Assembly: GCF_000304335.1 (NCBI RefSeq)
Contig: NZ_CAJF01000019.1
Coordinates: forward strand, 1 to 64,000
Source: Microbacterium yannicii PS01
GTDB lineage: Bacteria > Actinomycetota > Actinomycetes > Actinomycetales > Microbacteriaceae
Length of the DNA stretch: 64,000 nucleotides
Direction of reading: 5' to 3'
In this document: positions 49,391-58,817 of the stretch, in pieces
How positions within the stretch are numbered: position 1 is the first letter of the stretch
Layout: the number at the start of each line of letters is the position of its first letter
Position numbers and translations under genes: made by a program
The notes under the pieces: model-generated
Database searches by the model: none
Told to the model about the DNA's origin: nothing
Seen by the model: only the letters and a program-made list of their open reading frames with translations

Positions 49391-50056
49391 TCAGCGGTCG
49401 GCGACGGCGTAGCGGTGCTCCGGCCGGCCGGTCGTTCCGTAGCGCAGCCGCACGTCGACCTGACCCCGCGCTGCCAGGGCGGAGAGATGCCGTTGCGCCG
49501 TCGCGCGTGAGATCCCCACGCGGTCCGCGATCTCGGCGGCCGAGGCCTCGGAACCGCCGAGACCGTCCAGGATGAGCTGCTCGGTAGCCGACCGCGAAAC
49601 CGATGCCGACTCGCCGGCGCCGTGCATGATCGACAGAGCGCGATCGATGTGATCCTGCTCGAGCGGACGGTCCGAGCGGAGCAGGTTGCGCATCCGGGCG
49701 TAGCGGGCGAGGCGGTCGTCGAGCGCTCGTGCATCGAACGGCTTGGCGAGATACGCGATCGCGCCCGCGCGCAGCGCCCGTCGTACCGTCGGGGCATCGG
49801 TCGCCGCCGACAGCACGAATGCGTCCGCTCCGGCGCGGGCGACGAAATCGATTCCGTCGCCGTCCGGAAGGAACGCGTCGACGAGAAGCAGATCAGGCGT
49901 GTGCGTCGCCAATGCCCGCGTGGCCGCCGCGAGCGAATGCACCGGCTCGAGCGCGACGAAGCCGGCCCGACCGGCGACGATGTCGCGATGCAGCCCCGCG
50001 ACGCGGAAGTCGTCGTCGACGACGAGCACACGGATCGGGTCGCTGGTCGATGTCAT
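49391..50056 (-). CDS. CitB/DcuR-type response regulator
   Basis: A 221-residue response regulator. The receiver contains VLVVDDDFRVAGLHRDIVAG with the acidic pocket, phospho-acceptor Asp60 in LLLVDAFLPDGDG and Lys105 in YLAKPF. The output domain has a helix-turn-helix (EASAAEIADRVGISRATAQR) followed by RLRYGTTGRPEHRY, typical of the CitB/DctR family that controls C4-dicarboxylate or citrate use. Coupled by ATGA to the sensor kinase; the target is probably the divergent CitMHS gene at 51933. Confidence 0.9.
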   Translation of the reverse strand: MTSTSDPIRVLVVDDDFRVAGLHRDIVAGRAGFVALEPVHSLAAATRALATHTPDLLLVDAFLPDGDGIDFVARAGADAFVLSAATDAPTVRRALRAGAIAYLAKPFDARALDDRLARYARMRNLLRSDRPLEQDHIDRALSIMHGAGESASVSRSATEQLILDGLGGSEASAAEIADRVGISRATAQRHLSALAARGQVDVRLRYGTTGRPEHRYAVADR

Positions 50057-51708
50057 GCCATCTCCTCGGTATCGGACGAAGGGTCGACGGCGCGCATCGC
50101 ATCCGGGAGTCGCGCACCGAAGACAGCGCCGCCCCCTGTGCCACCCCGATCGATGACCCACACATCACCGCCGCGTCGGCGGGCGAGATCTCTGGAGAGC
50201 GGAAGCCCGAAGCCTCGTCCGTGCACGGCGTCGGGCCGTTGCTCGGTCGCCTCGTCGGAGCGGCGGGTCGTCGTGAACGGGTCGGCATCGTCGTCGCGGA
50301 TGCCGTCGCCCGAATCCGCGACGACCAGCACGAGTTCCTCGCCGTCGTCGAGCAGGGTGACCTCGACCCACGCATCCGCCCGGCCCGTCGCCGCGGCCGA
50401 GATGGCGTTGTCGACGAGGTTGCCGAGGATCGCCGCGACATCCTCCGCCGCGACGACCGTGCCCAGCAGCAGCGTGTCGTTCGAGACGCGCAGCGCCACC
50501 CCACGTTCGCGGGCGGCGGCGGACTTCGCACCCACCAGCGACTGCAGGAGCGGGTCGGTCACGCGATGCATCTCCTCGACGGCGAAGTCGACGGCGCCGC
50601 GGACGGTGAGATCGGCCAGGAAGTCGCGCGCCTCGCTCACTCGCTCGGCGTCGATGAGCCCCGCGGCGACGTGCAGGCGGTTCGCGAACTCGTGCCGCTG
50701 CACGCGCAGCGCCTCGGTCATGGCCCGCACGGTGTCGAGGCGACCGGCGAGCGCTTCGAGGTCGGTGCGGTCCCGGACGACCACGACATGGCCGAGAGCG
50801 CGCGCGTCCCGCACCACCGTGCGAGCGTCGACATACAGGACGCGATCGCCGACGACCGCCTCCACGTCGGTCTCTCCTCCGCGGACGGCGTCACGGATGC
50901 GCTGCGGCAGCCCGAGATCGTCGAACGGCCGCCCGACCGGCGCGTCGACGCGCAGCATCCGCTCTGCCGCGCTGTTGCACACCCGGACGATCTCCTCGGT
51001 GTCGATCGCGAGCACGCCATCGCCGACGCCGTCCAGCACCGCGGCCTGGTTCTGCACCAGTGCCACCAGCTCCTCGGGCTGCAGACCGAGGGTCAGGCGT
51101 TCGAAACGGCGACGAAGGAGGACGGTGGCGAGCGTCGCCAACCCGAGAGCGCCGAGGGCGGCGATGCCGATCGTCACGATGAGCGCCGGGAGGTCGTCGA
51201 AGACGCTCGCTCGCTCGAAGCCGACGCTCACCTCACCGACCGGCGCTCCGGTGTCGCCGGAGAAGATCGGCACCTTCGCGCGCGCCGACTCGCCCAGGGT
51301 GCCGACCTCCCAGTCGACGACCTCGTTTCCTTCGAGGACCTCTCGGAACGGCGTCGAGACGACCTCGCCGAGAAGATCCGGGTTCGGGTGCGCGAGCCGG
51401 ATTCCCTGGTCGTCCGTGATGACGACGAAGAGCGCGTCGGTGCGCGTGGCGACATCGGCCGCGATTTGCTGGAGCGCGCCGTCACCCAGGGCCGCGGCAT
51501 CCGGCGTGCCGGGATCGGCCGAGTACTCCGTCACGAGCTCACGAACGTCGCGGTCCTCGGCGAGAGTCCGGGCGATGTTGAGAGCGGCGGCCTCGGATTC
51601 GGCCCGCAGCTGCGTGACCCCCAGCCAGCCGAAGACAGCCGCGCACACCGCCACGACCGCGGTGACCGTCGCCAGCTGGATGAGGAGAAGCCGAGTCGCG
51701 AAGCGCAT
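50053..51708 (-). CDS. CitA/DcuS-type sensor histidine kinase
   Basis: A 551-residue kinase: TM1 near residues 7-30, an extracytoplasmic Cache-like sensor to about 170 (DALFVVITDDQGIRLAHPNP, as in citrate/fumarate sensors), TM2 near 174-198, a PAS domain (about 215-315), phospho-acceptor His339 in RVQRHEFANRLHVAAGLI and the ATPase domain with Asn434 in NLVDNAISAA and DSGDGIRDDD. ATG 51708 has a strong SD (GGAGGTGAC). Its position beside the citrate transporter suggests citrate or a related acid as ligand. Confidence 0.92.
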   Translation of the reverse strand: MRFATRLLLIQLATVTAVVAVCAAVFGWLGVTQLRAESEAAALNIARTLAEDRDVRELVTEYSADPGTPDAAALGDGALQQIAADVATRTDALFVVITDDQGIRLAHPNPDLLGEVVSTPFREVLEGNEVVDWEVGTLGESARAKVPIFSGDTGAPVGEVSVGFERASVFDDLPALIVTIGIAALGALGLATLATVLLRRRFERLTLGLQPEELVALVQNQAAVLDGVGDGVLAIDTEEIVRVCNSAAERMLRVDAPVGRPFDDLGLPQRIRDAVRGGETDVEAVVGDRVLYVDARTVVRDARALGHVVVVRDRTDLEALAGRLDTVRAMTEALRVQRHEFANRLHVAAGLIDAERVSEARDFLADLTVRGAVDFAVEEMHRVTDPLLQSLVGAKSAAARERGVALRVSNDTLLLGTVVAAEDVAAILGNLVDNAISAAATGRADAWVEVTLLDDGEELVLVVADSGDGIRDDDADPFTTTRRSDEATEQRPDAVHGRGFGLPLSRDLARRRGGDVWVIDRGGTGGGAVFGARLPDAMRAVDPSSDTEEMA

Positions 51709-51932
51709 GTCACCTCCGTTGGGCCGCGTGGACGCCGTGCTGAGCACAATGCGCAGAACACACGCTACGCGCATAACGTGCGCGAATGCGACATAGCGCG
51801 CGCCGGGGCCCGACCCGCCTCTAGCCTCGCGGGAACGAGCGGGCGATCCGGCTCACCCGCCACCGCAGCCCCCGCACGACACACGCACCACACGACGCAA
51901 GACACGATGCACCAGACGACGAAGGAGTCGAC

Positions 51933-53474
51933 ATGATCGCGGCATCCCCCATCCTCACCGCGGCCGCCGAGGCCGAGGCCTACGACACGGCGTTCGCGCC
52001 GCCGGAATGGGTGCTGGTCGCCCTCGGCTTCACCATGGTGCTGGTCTTCATGGCGCTCATCATGACGAGGCGGCTGACGCCCATGGTCGCCCTGATCGTC
52101 GTGCCGACGGCGTTCGGCCTCTTCGCAGGAGCGGGACTCGGGCTCGGCGACATGATCCTCGATGCGATCGGCAGCATGGCGCCGACCGCGGCACTGCTCA
52201 TGTTCGCGATCATGTACTTCGGCATCATGATCGACGTCGGACTGTTCGATCCCCTCATCCGCGCCATCACGCGCCTGCTCGGAGACGACCCGGCGAAGGT
52301 GGTGCTCGGCACCGCGATCCTTGCGGGCGCGGTGTCGCTCGACGGCGACGGGTCGACCACGTTCATCATCACCACGTCGGCGATGCTGCCGATCTACCTT
52401 CGCCTCGGCATGAGCCCGGTCGTCCTCACGTGCGTCGCCGGCCTGATGAACGGCACGCTCAACATCGTGCCCTGGGGCGGGCCCACCGTACGGGCCGCGA
52501 CCGCACTGGGACTCCAGCCCACGGACGTCTTCGTGCCCATGCTGCCTTCGCTGGCGGCCGGCATCGTCATCGCACTGACCTTCGCGTGGTTCCTGGGGCT
52601 CGCCGAGCGCAAGCGCATCGGGCAGATCGACATCTCGCGACTGGGCGGCAGCGGCTCGGAGGCGGGTGCGGGCGGTTCCGGCCGCATCCTCCGTCCGCGT
52701 GCCCCTAAGCCCGGAGCGCGGGCCGCGCTGCGCACGGGGAACATCGTCACGATCGCGGGCAGCCGAACCGCCGTGCCGGCGGCGACCGCCGTCGTCGATC
52801 GGGAAGACACCGCGATGGCGGACACCATGCTCGATCCGGCGCGCGCAACGCTTCGGCCGAAGCTCATCTGGTTCAACCTGGCGCTGACGATCGCCGTGAT
52901 GGTGCTTCTCGTGCTGGACCTGTTCCCGCTGGCCTACGTGTTCATGGTCGGTGCCGCCATCGCGCTCTTCGTGAACTTCCCGAAGCTGAAGACCCAGGCC
53001 GACGAGATCGTCGCCCACGCCCCGAGCATCGTCGGCGTGGTCTCCATGGTGCTCGCCGCCGGCGTCCTGGTGGGTGTGCTGAACGGCACCGGGATGGTGG
53101 ACGCGATGGCGACCTGGATCACCACCGTCATCCCGTCCTCCCTCGGCCCGTTCCTGGCGGTGATCACGGGCGTCCTGTCGATACCGTTCACGTTCTTCAT
53201 GTCCAACGACGCGTTCTACTACGGGATCCTCCCGGTGCTCGCCCAGAGCGCGGCTAACTTCGGGATCGAACCGGTGGAGATGGCACGGGCATCGATCACG
53301 GGTCAGCCCGTCCACCTGCAGAGCCCGCTGGTCCCTGCGATCCTGCTGCTGGTGTCGTTGGCGAGCGTCAACCTCGGCGACCATCACAAGAAGGTGCTGT
53401 GGCGCGCGTGCGTGGTCTCGCTGTCGATGCTGGCGGTGGGTGTGCTCGTGGGAGCCATCCCTCTGATGGCCTAG
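51933..53474 (+). CDS. CitMHS-family citrate/metal:proton symporter
   Basis: A 513-residue membrane protein with about 12 helices. CitMHS features: ALGFTMVLVFMALIMTRRLT, MFAIMYFGIMIDVGLFDPLI, GAVSLDGDGSTTFIITTSAM, LMNGTLNIVPWGGPTVRAAT and late NDAFYYGILPVLAQSAANFG. It takes up citrate complexed with Mg or Ca. Residues 225-290 form a long cytoplasmic loop rich in Gly, Arg and Ala. SD GAAGGAG precedes the ATG. Divergent from the two-component system across 224 bp that contain no other gene; I could not identify the regulator site. Confidence 0.92.
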   Translation: MIAASPILTAAAEAEAYDTAFAPPEWVLVALGFTMVLVFMALIMTRRLTPMVALIVVPTAFGLFAGAGLGLGDMILDAIGSMAPTAALLMFAIMYFGIMIDVGLFDPLIRAITRLLGDDPAKVVLGTAILAGAVSLDGDGSTTFIITTSAMLPIYLRLGMSPVVLTCVAGLMNGTLNIVPWGGPTVRAATALGLQPTDVFVPMLPSLAAGIVIALTFAWFLGLAERKRIGQIDISRLGGSGSEAGAGGSGRILRPRAPKPGARAALRTGNIVTIAGSRTAVPAATAVVDREDTAMADTMLDPARATLRPKLIWFNLALTIAVMVLLVLDLFPLAYVFMVGAAIALFVNFPKLKTQADEIVAHAPSIVGVVSMVLAAGVLVGVLNGTGMVDAMATWITTVIPSSLGPFLAVITGVLSIPFTFFMSNDAFYYGILPVLAQSAANFGIEPVEMARASITGQPVHLQSPLVPAILLLVSLASVNLGDHHKKVLWRACVVSLSMLAVGVLVGAIPLMA

Positions 53475-53517
53475 GGCGGATCGCCGGCCCGTCCGAGGCC
53501 CGCCATAGGATTGCCGC

Positions 53518-54141
53518 ATGACCAGGGGAGAGAGCCCCGGCGCCGAACTGGAGTATCACAGCTTCGGCGCCCCGGGTGCCGAGCGGACGGTCTTTCTGCT
53601 GCGCGAGGGCGAGGCGGCCACGCTCGACCCCGAACCGACCGCCACCGCTCGTCGTAACGTGCGCGTGGTCGCGGTGCGCGTGACGGCGGATGACATCGAG
53701 GATCCGGCGGCCTACCGCGGGGCGACGCCGGCGGCCGTGGCGGCGGCCGCGATCGCCGCGCTGGTGACGAACGAGGCTCACGACGAGCGCGTCGGGCTGG
53801 TCGGCGTCTCGTCCACCGGAGAGCTCGCCCTCCTGCTGGCGCAGCGACTCGGCGAGCAGGTCGATCGGCTCGCCCTCGTCGCGATCGCCGAGCCCTCCAC
53901 TGCCCTGGACCGCGATGAGACGGGCGATCTGCTGGCGGGTATCTCAGCGAAGACCCTGATCCTCAACGGCAGGGACGACCCGGATGCCGCGGCCGCGGCC
54001 GCGCGCTGGCACCAGTCGCGTCTTCCCGATGCGCGTATGGAGATCGTCCCCGACGGCGCGGACGCGGTCGACCCCCGCCTCAGCATCAGTCACGTGTGGG
54101 AGCGGGTGCTCTCGCACACGGCGCCCGGAACGGTGAGATGA
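53518..54141 (+). CDS. Alpha/beta-hydrolase-like protein
   Basis: A 207-residue protein with a shortened alpha/beta-hydrolase fold. The nucleophile elbow reads GLVGVSSTGELALLLAQ (Ser99), the acid strand AKTLILNGRDDPDAAAAAAR and a possible catalytic His lies in LSISHVWERV. The lid region is minimal and the N-terminal oxyanion segment atypical, so activity is uncertain. TAGGAT (53506-53511) ends 6 nt before the ATG with no SD. The stop overlaps the sirtuin start (ATGA). Confidence 0.65.
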   Translation: MTRGESPGAELEYHSFGAPGAERTVFLLREGEAATLDPEPTATARRNVRVVAVRVTADDIEDPAAYRGATPAAVAAAAIAALVTNEAHDERVGLVGVSSTGELALLLAQRLGEQVDRLALVAIAEPSTALDRDETGDLLAGISAKTLILNGRDDPDAAAAAARWHQSRLPDARMEIVPDGADAVDPRLSISHVWERVLSHTAPGTVR

Positions 54142-54833
54142 CACGGATCGTCGTGCTCACCGGCGCGGGGATCTCCGCCGAGAGCGGCGTTCCGACGTTC
54201 CGCGACGCCGGGGGACTGTGGGAGGGCCATCGGATCGAGGACGTCGCGACACCGGAAGGGTTCGAGCGCGACCCCGACACGGTCCACCGCTTCTACGATG
54301 CACGACGCCGGGCCGTGGCGAACGTCATCCCGAATGCCGCGCACCGGGCGCTCGCCCGCCTCGAGAGCGGCATCGGGCCTGAGCTCCTCGTCGTCACCCA
54401 GAACGTCGACGACCTTCACGAGCGGGCCGGAAGCAGCAACGTGCTGCACATGCACGGCGAGCTGCGACGCGCGCTGTGCACATGGTGCGGCGCCCGGCCC
54501 GCCTGGGAGGACGACCTCGCCGACCGCCCGCCCTGCCCGGAATGCGGCGAGCGGATGCTGCGACCCGACGTGGTGTGGTTCGGCGAGATGCCCTACCACC
54601 TCGACCGCATCGAGCAGGCGGTGGTCTCGTGCGAGGTCTTCGCCTCGATCGGCACCTCGGGTGCGGTCTATCCCGCGGCCGGCTATGTCGCCCTGGCCGC
54701 GGCGTTCGGAGCACGCACTGTCGAGCTCAACCTCGAGCCGAGCGACGCGATCGTGCCGTTCGACGACGCGCGGGCGGGAGCCGCGACTGAACTCGTGCCG
54801 GCCTGGGTGAACGAGGTCCTCGCCGGAAGCTGA
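54138..54833 (+). CDS. cobB: NAD-dependent protein deacylase (sirtuin)
   Basis: A 231-residue Sir2 enzyme: NAD-binding VLTGAGISAESGVPTFRDAG, TQNVDDLHERAG, catalytic His106 in LHMHGEL, four zinc cysteines (114, 117, 133, 136 in CTWC and CPEC) and GTSGAVYPAAGYVALA. Tyr53 and Arg56 in FYDARRRAV match the Tyr/Arg pair of SIRT5 and E. coli CobB that accept succinyl or malonyl lysine, so desuccinylase activity is likely. It may regulate acetyl-CoA synthetase and related enzymes. Coupled to the preceding hydrolase-like gene. Confidence 0.94.
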   Translation: MTRIVVLTGAGISAESGVPTFRDAGGLWEGHRIEDVATPEGFERDPDTVHRFYDARRRAVANVIPNAAHRALARLESGIGPELLVVTQNVDDLHERAGSSNVLHMHGELRRALCTWCGARPAWEDDLADRPPCPECGERMLRPDVVWFGEMPYHLDRIEQAVVSCEVFASIGTSGAVYPAAGYVALAAAFGARTVELNLEPSDAIVPFDDARAGAATELVPAWVNEVLAGS

Positions 54834-54849
54834 AGACGTCGCGGCAGCG

Positions 54850-55419
54850 TCAGTCCACCGCGGCGAGCCGAGGCGCTCGATCCGAGATACCGAGGACGAA
54901 CGCGACGATCTCCATGGCGGTGCCCTCCAACACCGGCCCGCGTCCGAAAGCCCACTCGGCGTCGGTGGCCCGCACGGTATGCCCTACGAGAACCGCCCGC
55001 CGGTCGAACGATGCCGAGGTTGCTCCGTAGAGGGCGACGGATCCGGAGATCGTGGGGTCGAGCGCGATCGCGGTTGCGGTCTTCCGCCCGAGAAGCAACA
55101 GAGCGCGGACCGTACGGGAGAGGTGGCGGATGCCGCGGCGCTTGCCTGTCCGGACAGCCAGGGCCGTTGCCGCCAGCCGCGCGGCGGGATCAGCGACGTC
55201 TGTGGGGGAGAGGCCCTCCAAGCCCGCTTCACGCAGAAATCCGCGTGTCAGGGGCTCCGCCTCATCGGCGCCGGAGCGGGCGATGAGCTTCGCGGCCTGC
55301 TCCACCACCCCAGCTTCGGCGGCATGCCGGTCCGACGTCACGCCGGACTCGTCGCCATGGGGGCGATTGCTGAGCGGAAGGAACCGCGCGAAATCTGCCA
55401 CGATTGCCAGTGTAAGCAC
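54850..55419 (-). CDS. Uncharacterised protein with an MDMPI-like C-terminus
   Basis: A 189-residue open frame starting at GTG 55419. The C-terminal part (HTVRATDAEWAFGRGPVLEG, TAMEIVAFVLGISDRA) resembles the end of mycothiol-dependent maleylpyruvate-isomerase-like proteins (GRGP... GxAxxLLxxLxGR). The N-terminal 100 residues lack the expected DinB-type helices and metal histidines. It could be a decayed member or a chimera created by frameshifts. It shares the upstream region with the LacI-type gene. Start and function are uncertain. Confidence 0.45.
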   Translation of the reverse strand: MLTLAIVADFARFLPLSNRPHGDESGVTSDRHAAEAGVVEQAAKLIARSGADEAEPLTRGFLREAGLEGLSPTDVADPAARLAATALAVRTGKRRGIRHLSRTVRALLLLGRKTATAIALDPTISGSVALYGATSASFDRRAVLVGHTVRATDAEWAFGRGPVLEGTAMEIVAFVLGISDRAPRLAAVD

Positions 55420-55450
55420 TCATCGCTCGGACGAATCCGGAGGTTGCCGG

Positions 55451-55526
55451 TGTGACTGTCACATCGGGCACATGACCTCCGCGTCAAAGGCCGTGCATAA
55501 TGGCTAGGAATGTGTGACCGTTCACA
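55451..55526 (+). promoter_or_regulatory. lacI-like gene promoter with two TGTGA operators
   Basis: Operator 1 TGTGACTGTCACA (55451-55463) is a perfect 13-bp palindrome. Operator 2 TGTGACCGTTCACA (55513-55526) lies just downstream of a possible promoter TGACCT (55473-55478), 17 bp, CATAAT (55496-55501). The reverse complement of operator 2, TGTGAACGGTCACA, is exactly the operator before araD. Confidence 0.75.
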
Positions 55527-55553
55527 TTCCCTCCCCGCCGAGAGCACCACGAC

Positions 55554-56570
55554 ATGAGCGACGACGCCAGCGTACGAAGGCCAAGCATTCGCGACGTCGC
55601 GCGCCTCGCCGGAGTGTCTCATCAGACGGTCTCTCGAGTGCTGAACGATCATCCGAGCATTCGCCCCGAGACGCGTGAGCGCGTGCAGCAGGTGATGGCC
55701 GACCTTCAGTACCGCCCGAATCGAGCGGCACGGGCACTCGTCACGAGCAGGTCGCAGACCATCGGGATCCTCGCCGCCTCCAGCTCGATGTACGGTCCCG
55801 CGTCGAGCATCGCGTCGATCGAGGCGGCCGCCCGAGCGCGTGGATACTGGGTGAGCACGGCCAACATCGACTCTCGGGATCCGCAGTCGATTCGCGCTGG
55901 GATCGCACACCTCACCGCCCAGTCGGTCGAGGGGCTCGTCGTGATCGCGCCGCAGGTCCGCGTAATCCGCGCGATCTCGGCGCAGAAACTCGACATCCCG
56001 TACGTCACTCTGCAGTCCACCGATCTCGACCCGGACCATACGTTGACCGTCGATCAGATCGCCGGGGCGAGAATGGCGACGAAACACCTGATCAACGCGG
56101 GTCACCGCTCGATCTATCACATCGCCGGCCCGCAGGACTGGATCGAAGCCGAGGCACGGATGCGCGGCTTCCTGGAGGAGATGAGCGCGAACGACGTTCC
56201 CACGACCGCGCCCATCCTGGGGGACTGGTCGGCCGATTTCGGATACTACGCAGGACGCGAGTTGCTGCAAGTGCGGGACTTCACCGCCGTCTTCTGCTCG
56301 AACGACCAGATGGCGCTTGGCTTCATGCACGCCGTCCGCGATGAAGGCCTCGACGTGCCTCGCGACGTCAGCATCGTCGGGTTCGACGACATCCCGGAAG
56401 CGGCGCACTTCTGGCCACCCCTGACCACGATCCGGCAGGACTTCGCCGACCTCGGCCGCCGGTGCGTCGACCTGCTTCTCGGTTCGGAGCAGAGCACTGA
56501 GCGCCCAGCGGGAGCCATTGCGCCGCAGCTGATCGTGCGAGGGTCCACGGCCCCACCGAACTCGTGGTGA
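55554..56570 (+). CDS. LacI-family transcriptional regulator
   Basis: A 338-residue repressor: helix-turn-helix and hinge IRDVARLAGVSHQTVSRVLN, ERVQQVMADLQYRPNRAARA and the effector domain TIGILAASSSMYGPASSIAS, VEGLVVIAPQV, FTAVFCSNDQMALGFMHAVR and SIVGFDDIPEAAHFWPPLTT. Operators in its own promoter and in the araD promoter make it an autoregulated repressor of the araD/sugar-transport operon. The effector is probably a pentose or a related sugar. Confidence 0.92.
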   Translation: MSDDASVRRPSIRDVARLAGVSHQTVSRVLNDHPSIRPETRERVQQVMADLQYRPNRAARALVTSRSQTIGILAASSSMYGPASSIASIEAAARARGYWVSTANIDSRDPQSIRAGIAHLTAQSVEGLVVIAPQVRVIRAISAQKLDIPYVTLQSTDLDPDHTLTVDQIAGARMATKHLINAGHRSIYHIAGPQDWIEAEARMRGFLEEMSANDVPTTAPILGDWSADFGYYAGRELLQVRDFTAVFCSNDQMALGFMHAVRDEGLDVPRDVSIVGFDDIPEAAHFWPPLTTIRQDFADLGRRCVDLLLGSEQSTERPAGAIAPQLIVRGSTAPPNSW

Positions 56571-56602
56571 CCGGCTCGTGATCAAGCCGTGACCAATCCG
56601 GC

Positions 56603-56654
56603 TTGACAGCCGGGGATCGCGGGTGGCTATAGTGATCCGATGTGAACGGTCACA
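56603..56654 (+). promoter_or_regulatory. araD operon promoter and operator
   Basis: Consensus -35 TTGACA (56603-56608) and -10 TATAGT (56628-56633) are 19 bp apart, followed immediately by TGTGAACGGTCACA (56641-56654), where transcription should start, so a bound LacI-type repressor would block it. A half-site, TGTCACAC, follows near 56660. Confidence 0.82.
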
Positions 56655-56736
56655 TGGACTGTCACACACCCGATGCGAAGTCCTCCCGGCGCAGGCCGGA
56701 TGAAACCCCCAGTTCCAGACGAAGGAGTCGTTCCAG

Positions 56737-57498
56737 GTGGCAGTCAAGGATGCGGACCAGCGCGAGCGCTACGTGGTCGGCGTCAAGACCGAGGTGGCGA
56801 TCGCACGAGTGCGGGCCGACGTCGCCGCCCTTCACGGCGAGCTGGTGCGGTATGGCCTGGTGGTGTGGACGGGCGGCAATGTCTCGGGGCGGGTGCCGGG
56901 TGCGGATCTGTTCGTGATCAAGCCGTCGGGTGTGTCGTATGACGAGCTGGCGCCGGAGAACATGATCCTGTGCGATCTGGACGGGAATGTGGTTCCCGGC
57001 ACGCCGGGCAGTGACCGGTCGCCTTCCAGTGACACGGCGGCGCACGCGTATGTGTATCGGAACATGCCGGAGGTCGGCGGTGTCGTGCACACCCATTCGA
57101 CGTTCGCGGTGGCGTGGGCGGCGCGGGGGGAGGAGATCCCGTGCGTGATCACGGCGATGGCCGATGAGTTCGGTGGACCGATCCCGGTGGGGCCGTTCGC
57201 GATCATCGGCGACGACTCGATCGGCCGGGGCATCGTCGAGACGCTGAGCGGGCATCGCTCTCGGGCGGTGCTGATGCAGAACCATGGTCCGTTCACGATC
57301 GGCGCTTCGGCCAAGGATGCCGTGAAGGCGGCGGTGATGGTCGAGGACGTGGCCCGCACGGTGCACTACGCGCGGGAGGCGGGCCCGTTGGTGCCGATCC
57401 CGCAGGACGCGATCGACAGCCTGTACGACCGCTACCAGAACGTCTACGGACAATCCCCCGACGCTCGCCGGAAGCCCGGCGGCGGCGGCCACAACTGA
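56737..57498 (+). CDS. araD: L-ribulose-5-phosphate 4-epimerase
   Basis: Class II aldolase-type zinc epimerase linking L-ribulose-5-phosphate to D-xylulose-5-phosphate. The 253 residues contain [26 protein letters not shown] and the zinc histidines in [12 protein letters not shown] and [12 protein letters not shown] 56737 has SD GAAGGAG about 9 nt upstream and begins V-A-V-K-D-A-D-Q. First gene of the operon with the sugar-binding protein, ATPase and permease. No araA or araB is present, so the substrate might be another pentulose phosphate. Confidence 0.9.
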   Translation: MAVKDADQRERYVVGVKTEVAIARVRADVAALHGELVRYGLVVWTGGNVSGRVPGADLFVIKPSGVSYDELAPENMILCDLDGNVVPGTPGSDRSPSSDTAAHAYVYRNMPEVGGVVHTHSTFAVAWAARGEEIPCVITAMADEFGGPIPVGPFAIIGDDSIGRGIVETLSGHRSRAVLMQNHGPFTIGASAKDAVKAAVMVEDVARTVHYAREAGPLVPIPQDAIDSLYDRYQNVYGQSPDARRKPGGGGHN

Positions 57499-57544
57499 AT
57501 ACCGAAACACCAAGACAGCGATGTCCTTTGGAGAGGAAAACACA

Positions 57545-58669
57545 GTGAAGATCAAGAAGATGCTGCTCGCGGCGGTCGCCGCGGGCGCACTCATGCTCAC
57601 GGCATGCTCGGGTGGAGCCGGCGGCGACGGCGGCGGCGAGGGCGGCGGCGACGGCGGTCTCATCGGCGTCGCGATGCCGACCAAGAGCTCGGAGCGCTGG
57701 ATCCAGGATGGCGACGCCGTCAAGGCAGCCCTCGAGGACGCCGGCTACTCGGTCGACCTGCAGTACGCCGAGGACGACATCCCCACGCAGGTCTCGCAGA
57801 TCGAGAACATGATCACCAAGGGCGCCGAGGCGCTCATCGTGGCCTCGATCGACGGCACCACGCTGTCGGAGGTGCTGCAGACCGCGGCCGACTCCGACAT
57901 CCCGGTCATCGCGTACGACCGACTGATCCGTGACACCGAGAACGTCGACTACTACGCGACGTTCGACAACTTCCTCGTGGGTCAGCAGCAGGCGTGGACG
58001 CTGCTGAACGGCCTGGGCCTGACCGACCTCGAGGGCACGCCCACCGAGGGCGCGCCCGCCGGTCCGTTCAACATCGAGCTGTTCGCAGGCTCGCTGGACG
58101 ACAACAACGCCTTCTTCTTCTTCGACGGCGCGATGGACGTCCTTCAGCCCTACATCGATGAGGGAACCCTCGTCGTGAAGTCGGAGCAGACCGACATCGA
58201 GCAGGCCGCCACGCTCCGCTGGGACGGCGAGACCGCCCAGAGCCGCATGGAGGACATCCTCACGTCCAGCTACTCGGACGGCTCCGAGGTCGACGCGGTG
58301 CTCTCGCCCTACGACGGCATCTCGCGCGGCATCATCTCGGCGCTCACCGACGCGGGCTACGCCCCCGGCGAAGAATGGCCGATCATCTCCGGTCAGGACG
58401 CCGAGGTCGACTCGGTCAAGGCGATCCTCTCGGGCGAGCAGTTCGCGACGATCTTCAAGGACACGCGTGAGCTGGCCAAGGTCGCGGCCGACATGGCCAT
58501 CGCGATCCTGAACGACGAGGAGGTCGAGGTCAACGACGAGGAGACCTACGACAACGGCGTGAAGGTCGTGCCGTCCTACCTGCTGGAGCCGGTCCCCGTC
58601 GTCCAGGAGAACGTCGAGCCCGCGCTCGTCGACACCGGCTACTGGACCGCGGAGGAGCTCGGCCTCTAA
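57545..58669 (+). CDS. ChvE-type sugar-binding lipoprotein
   Basis: Periplasmic-binding-protein-like lipoprotein of the ChvE/multiple-sugar group. GTG 57545 with SD GGAGAGGA begins [20 protein letters not shown]; the lipobox LTAC puts the acylated Cys at residue 21. A glycine-rich linker (residues 22-39) follows and the mature domain runs [60 protein letters not shown] and [16 protein letters not shown]. The 374-residue length and the aromatic [12 protein letters not shown] block are typical. Likely ligands are arabinose, xylose or galactose. Confidence 0.93.
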   Translation: MKIKKMLLAAVAAGALMLTACSGGAGGDGGGEGGGDGGLIGVAMPTKSSERWIQDGDAVKAALEDAGYSVDLQYAEDDIPTQVSQIENMITKGAEALIVASIDGTTLSEVLQTAADSDIPVIAYDRLIRDTENVDYYATFDNFLVGQQQAWTLLNGLGLTDLEGTPTEGAPAGPFNIELFAGSLDDNNAFFFFDGAMDVLQPYIDEGTLVVKSEQTDIEQAATLRWDGETAQSRMEDILTSSYSDGSEVDAVLSPYDGISRGIISALTDAGYAPGEEWPIISGQDAEVDSVKAILSGEQFATIFKDTRELAKVAADMAIAILNDEEVEVNDEETYDNGVKVVPSYLLEPVPVVQENVEPALVDTGYWTAEELGL

Positions 58670-58691
58670 GGTCGGACCACCGCTCACACGA

Positions 58692-58727
58692 GCGACGGCG
58701 GTGGGGGATCTCCTCCACCGCCGTCGC
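58692..58727 (+). terminator. Intercistronic hairpin after the binding-protein gene
   Basis: GCGACGGCGGTGG (58692-58704) pairs perfectly with CCACCGCCGTCGC (58715-58727), a 13-bp stem with a 10-nt loop in the 148-bp gap before the ATPase gene. Such hairpins often protect or attenuate mRNA so that the binding protein is made in excess over the membrane components. Confidence 0.75.
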
Positions 58728-58817
58728 CACCACCACGCTCCTCATCGGCGGGCCGCGACCTGTCGCTGAGCGACGGCCATGTCACCAGGCCCCCCGAAGC
58801 ACAAGGAAGTCGAAACC

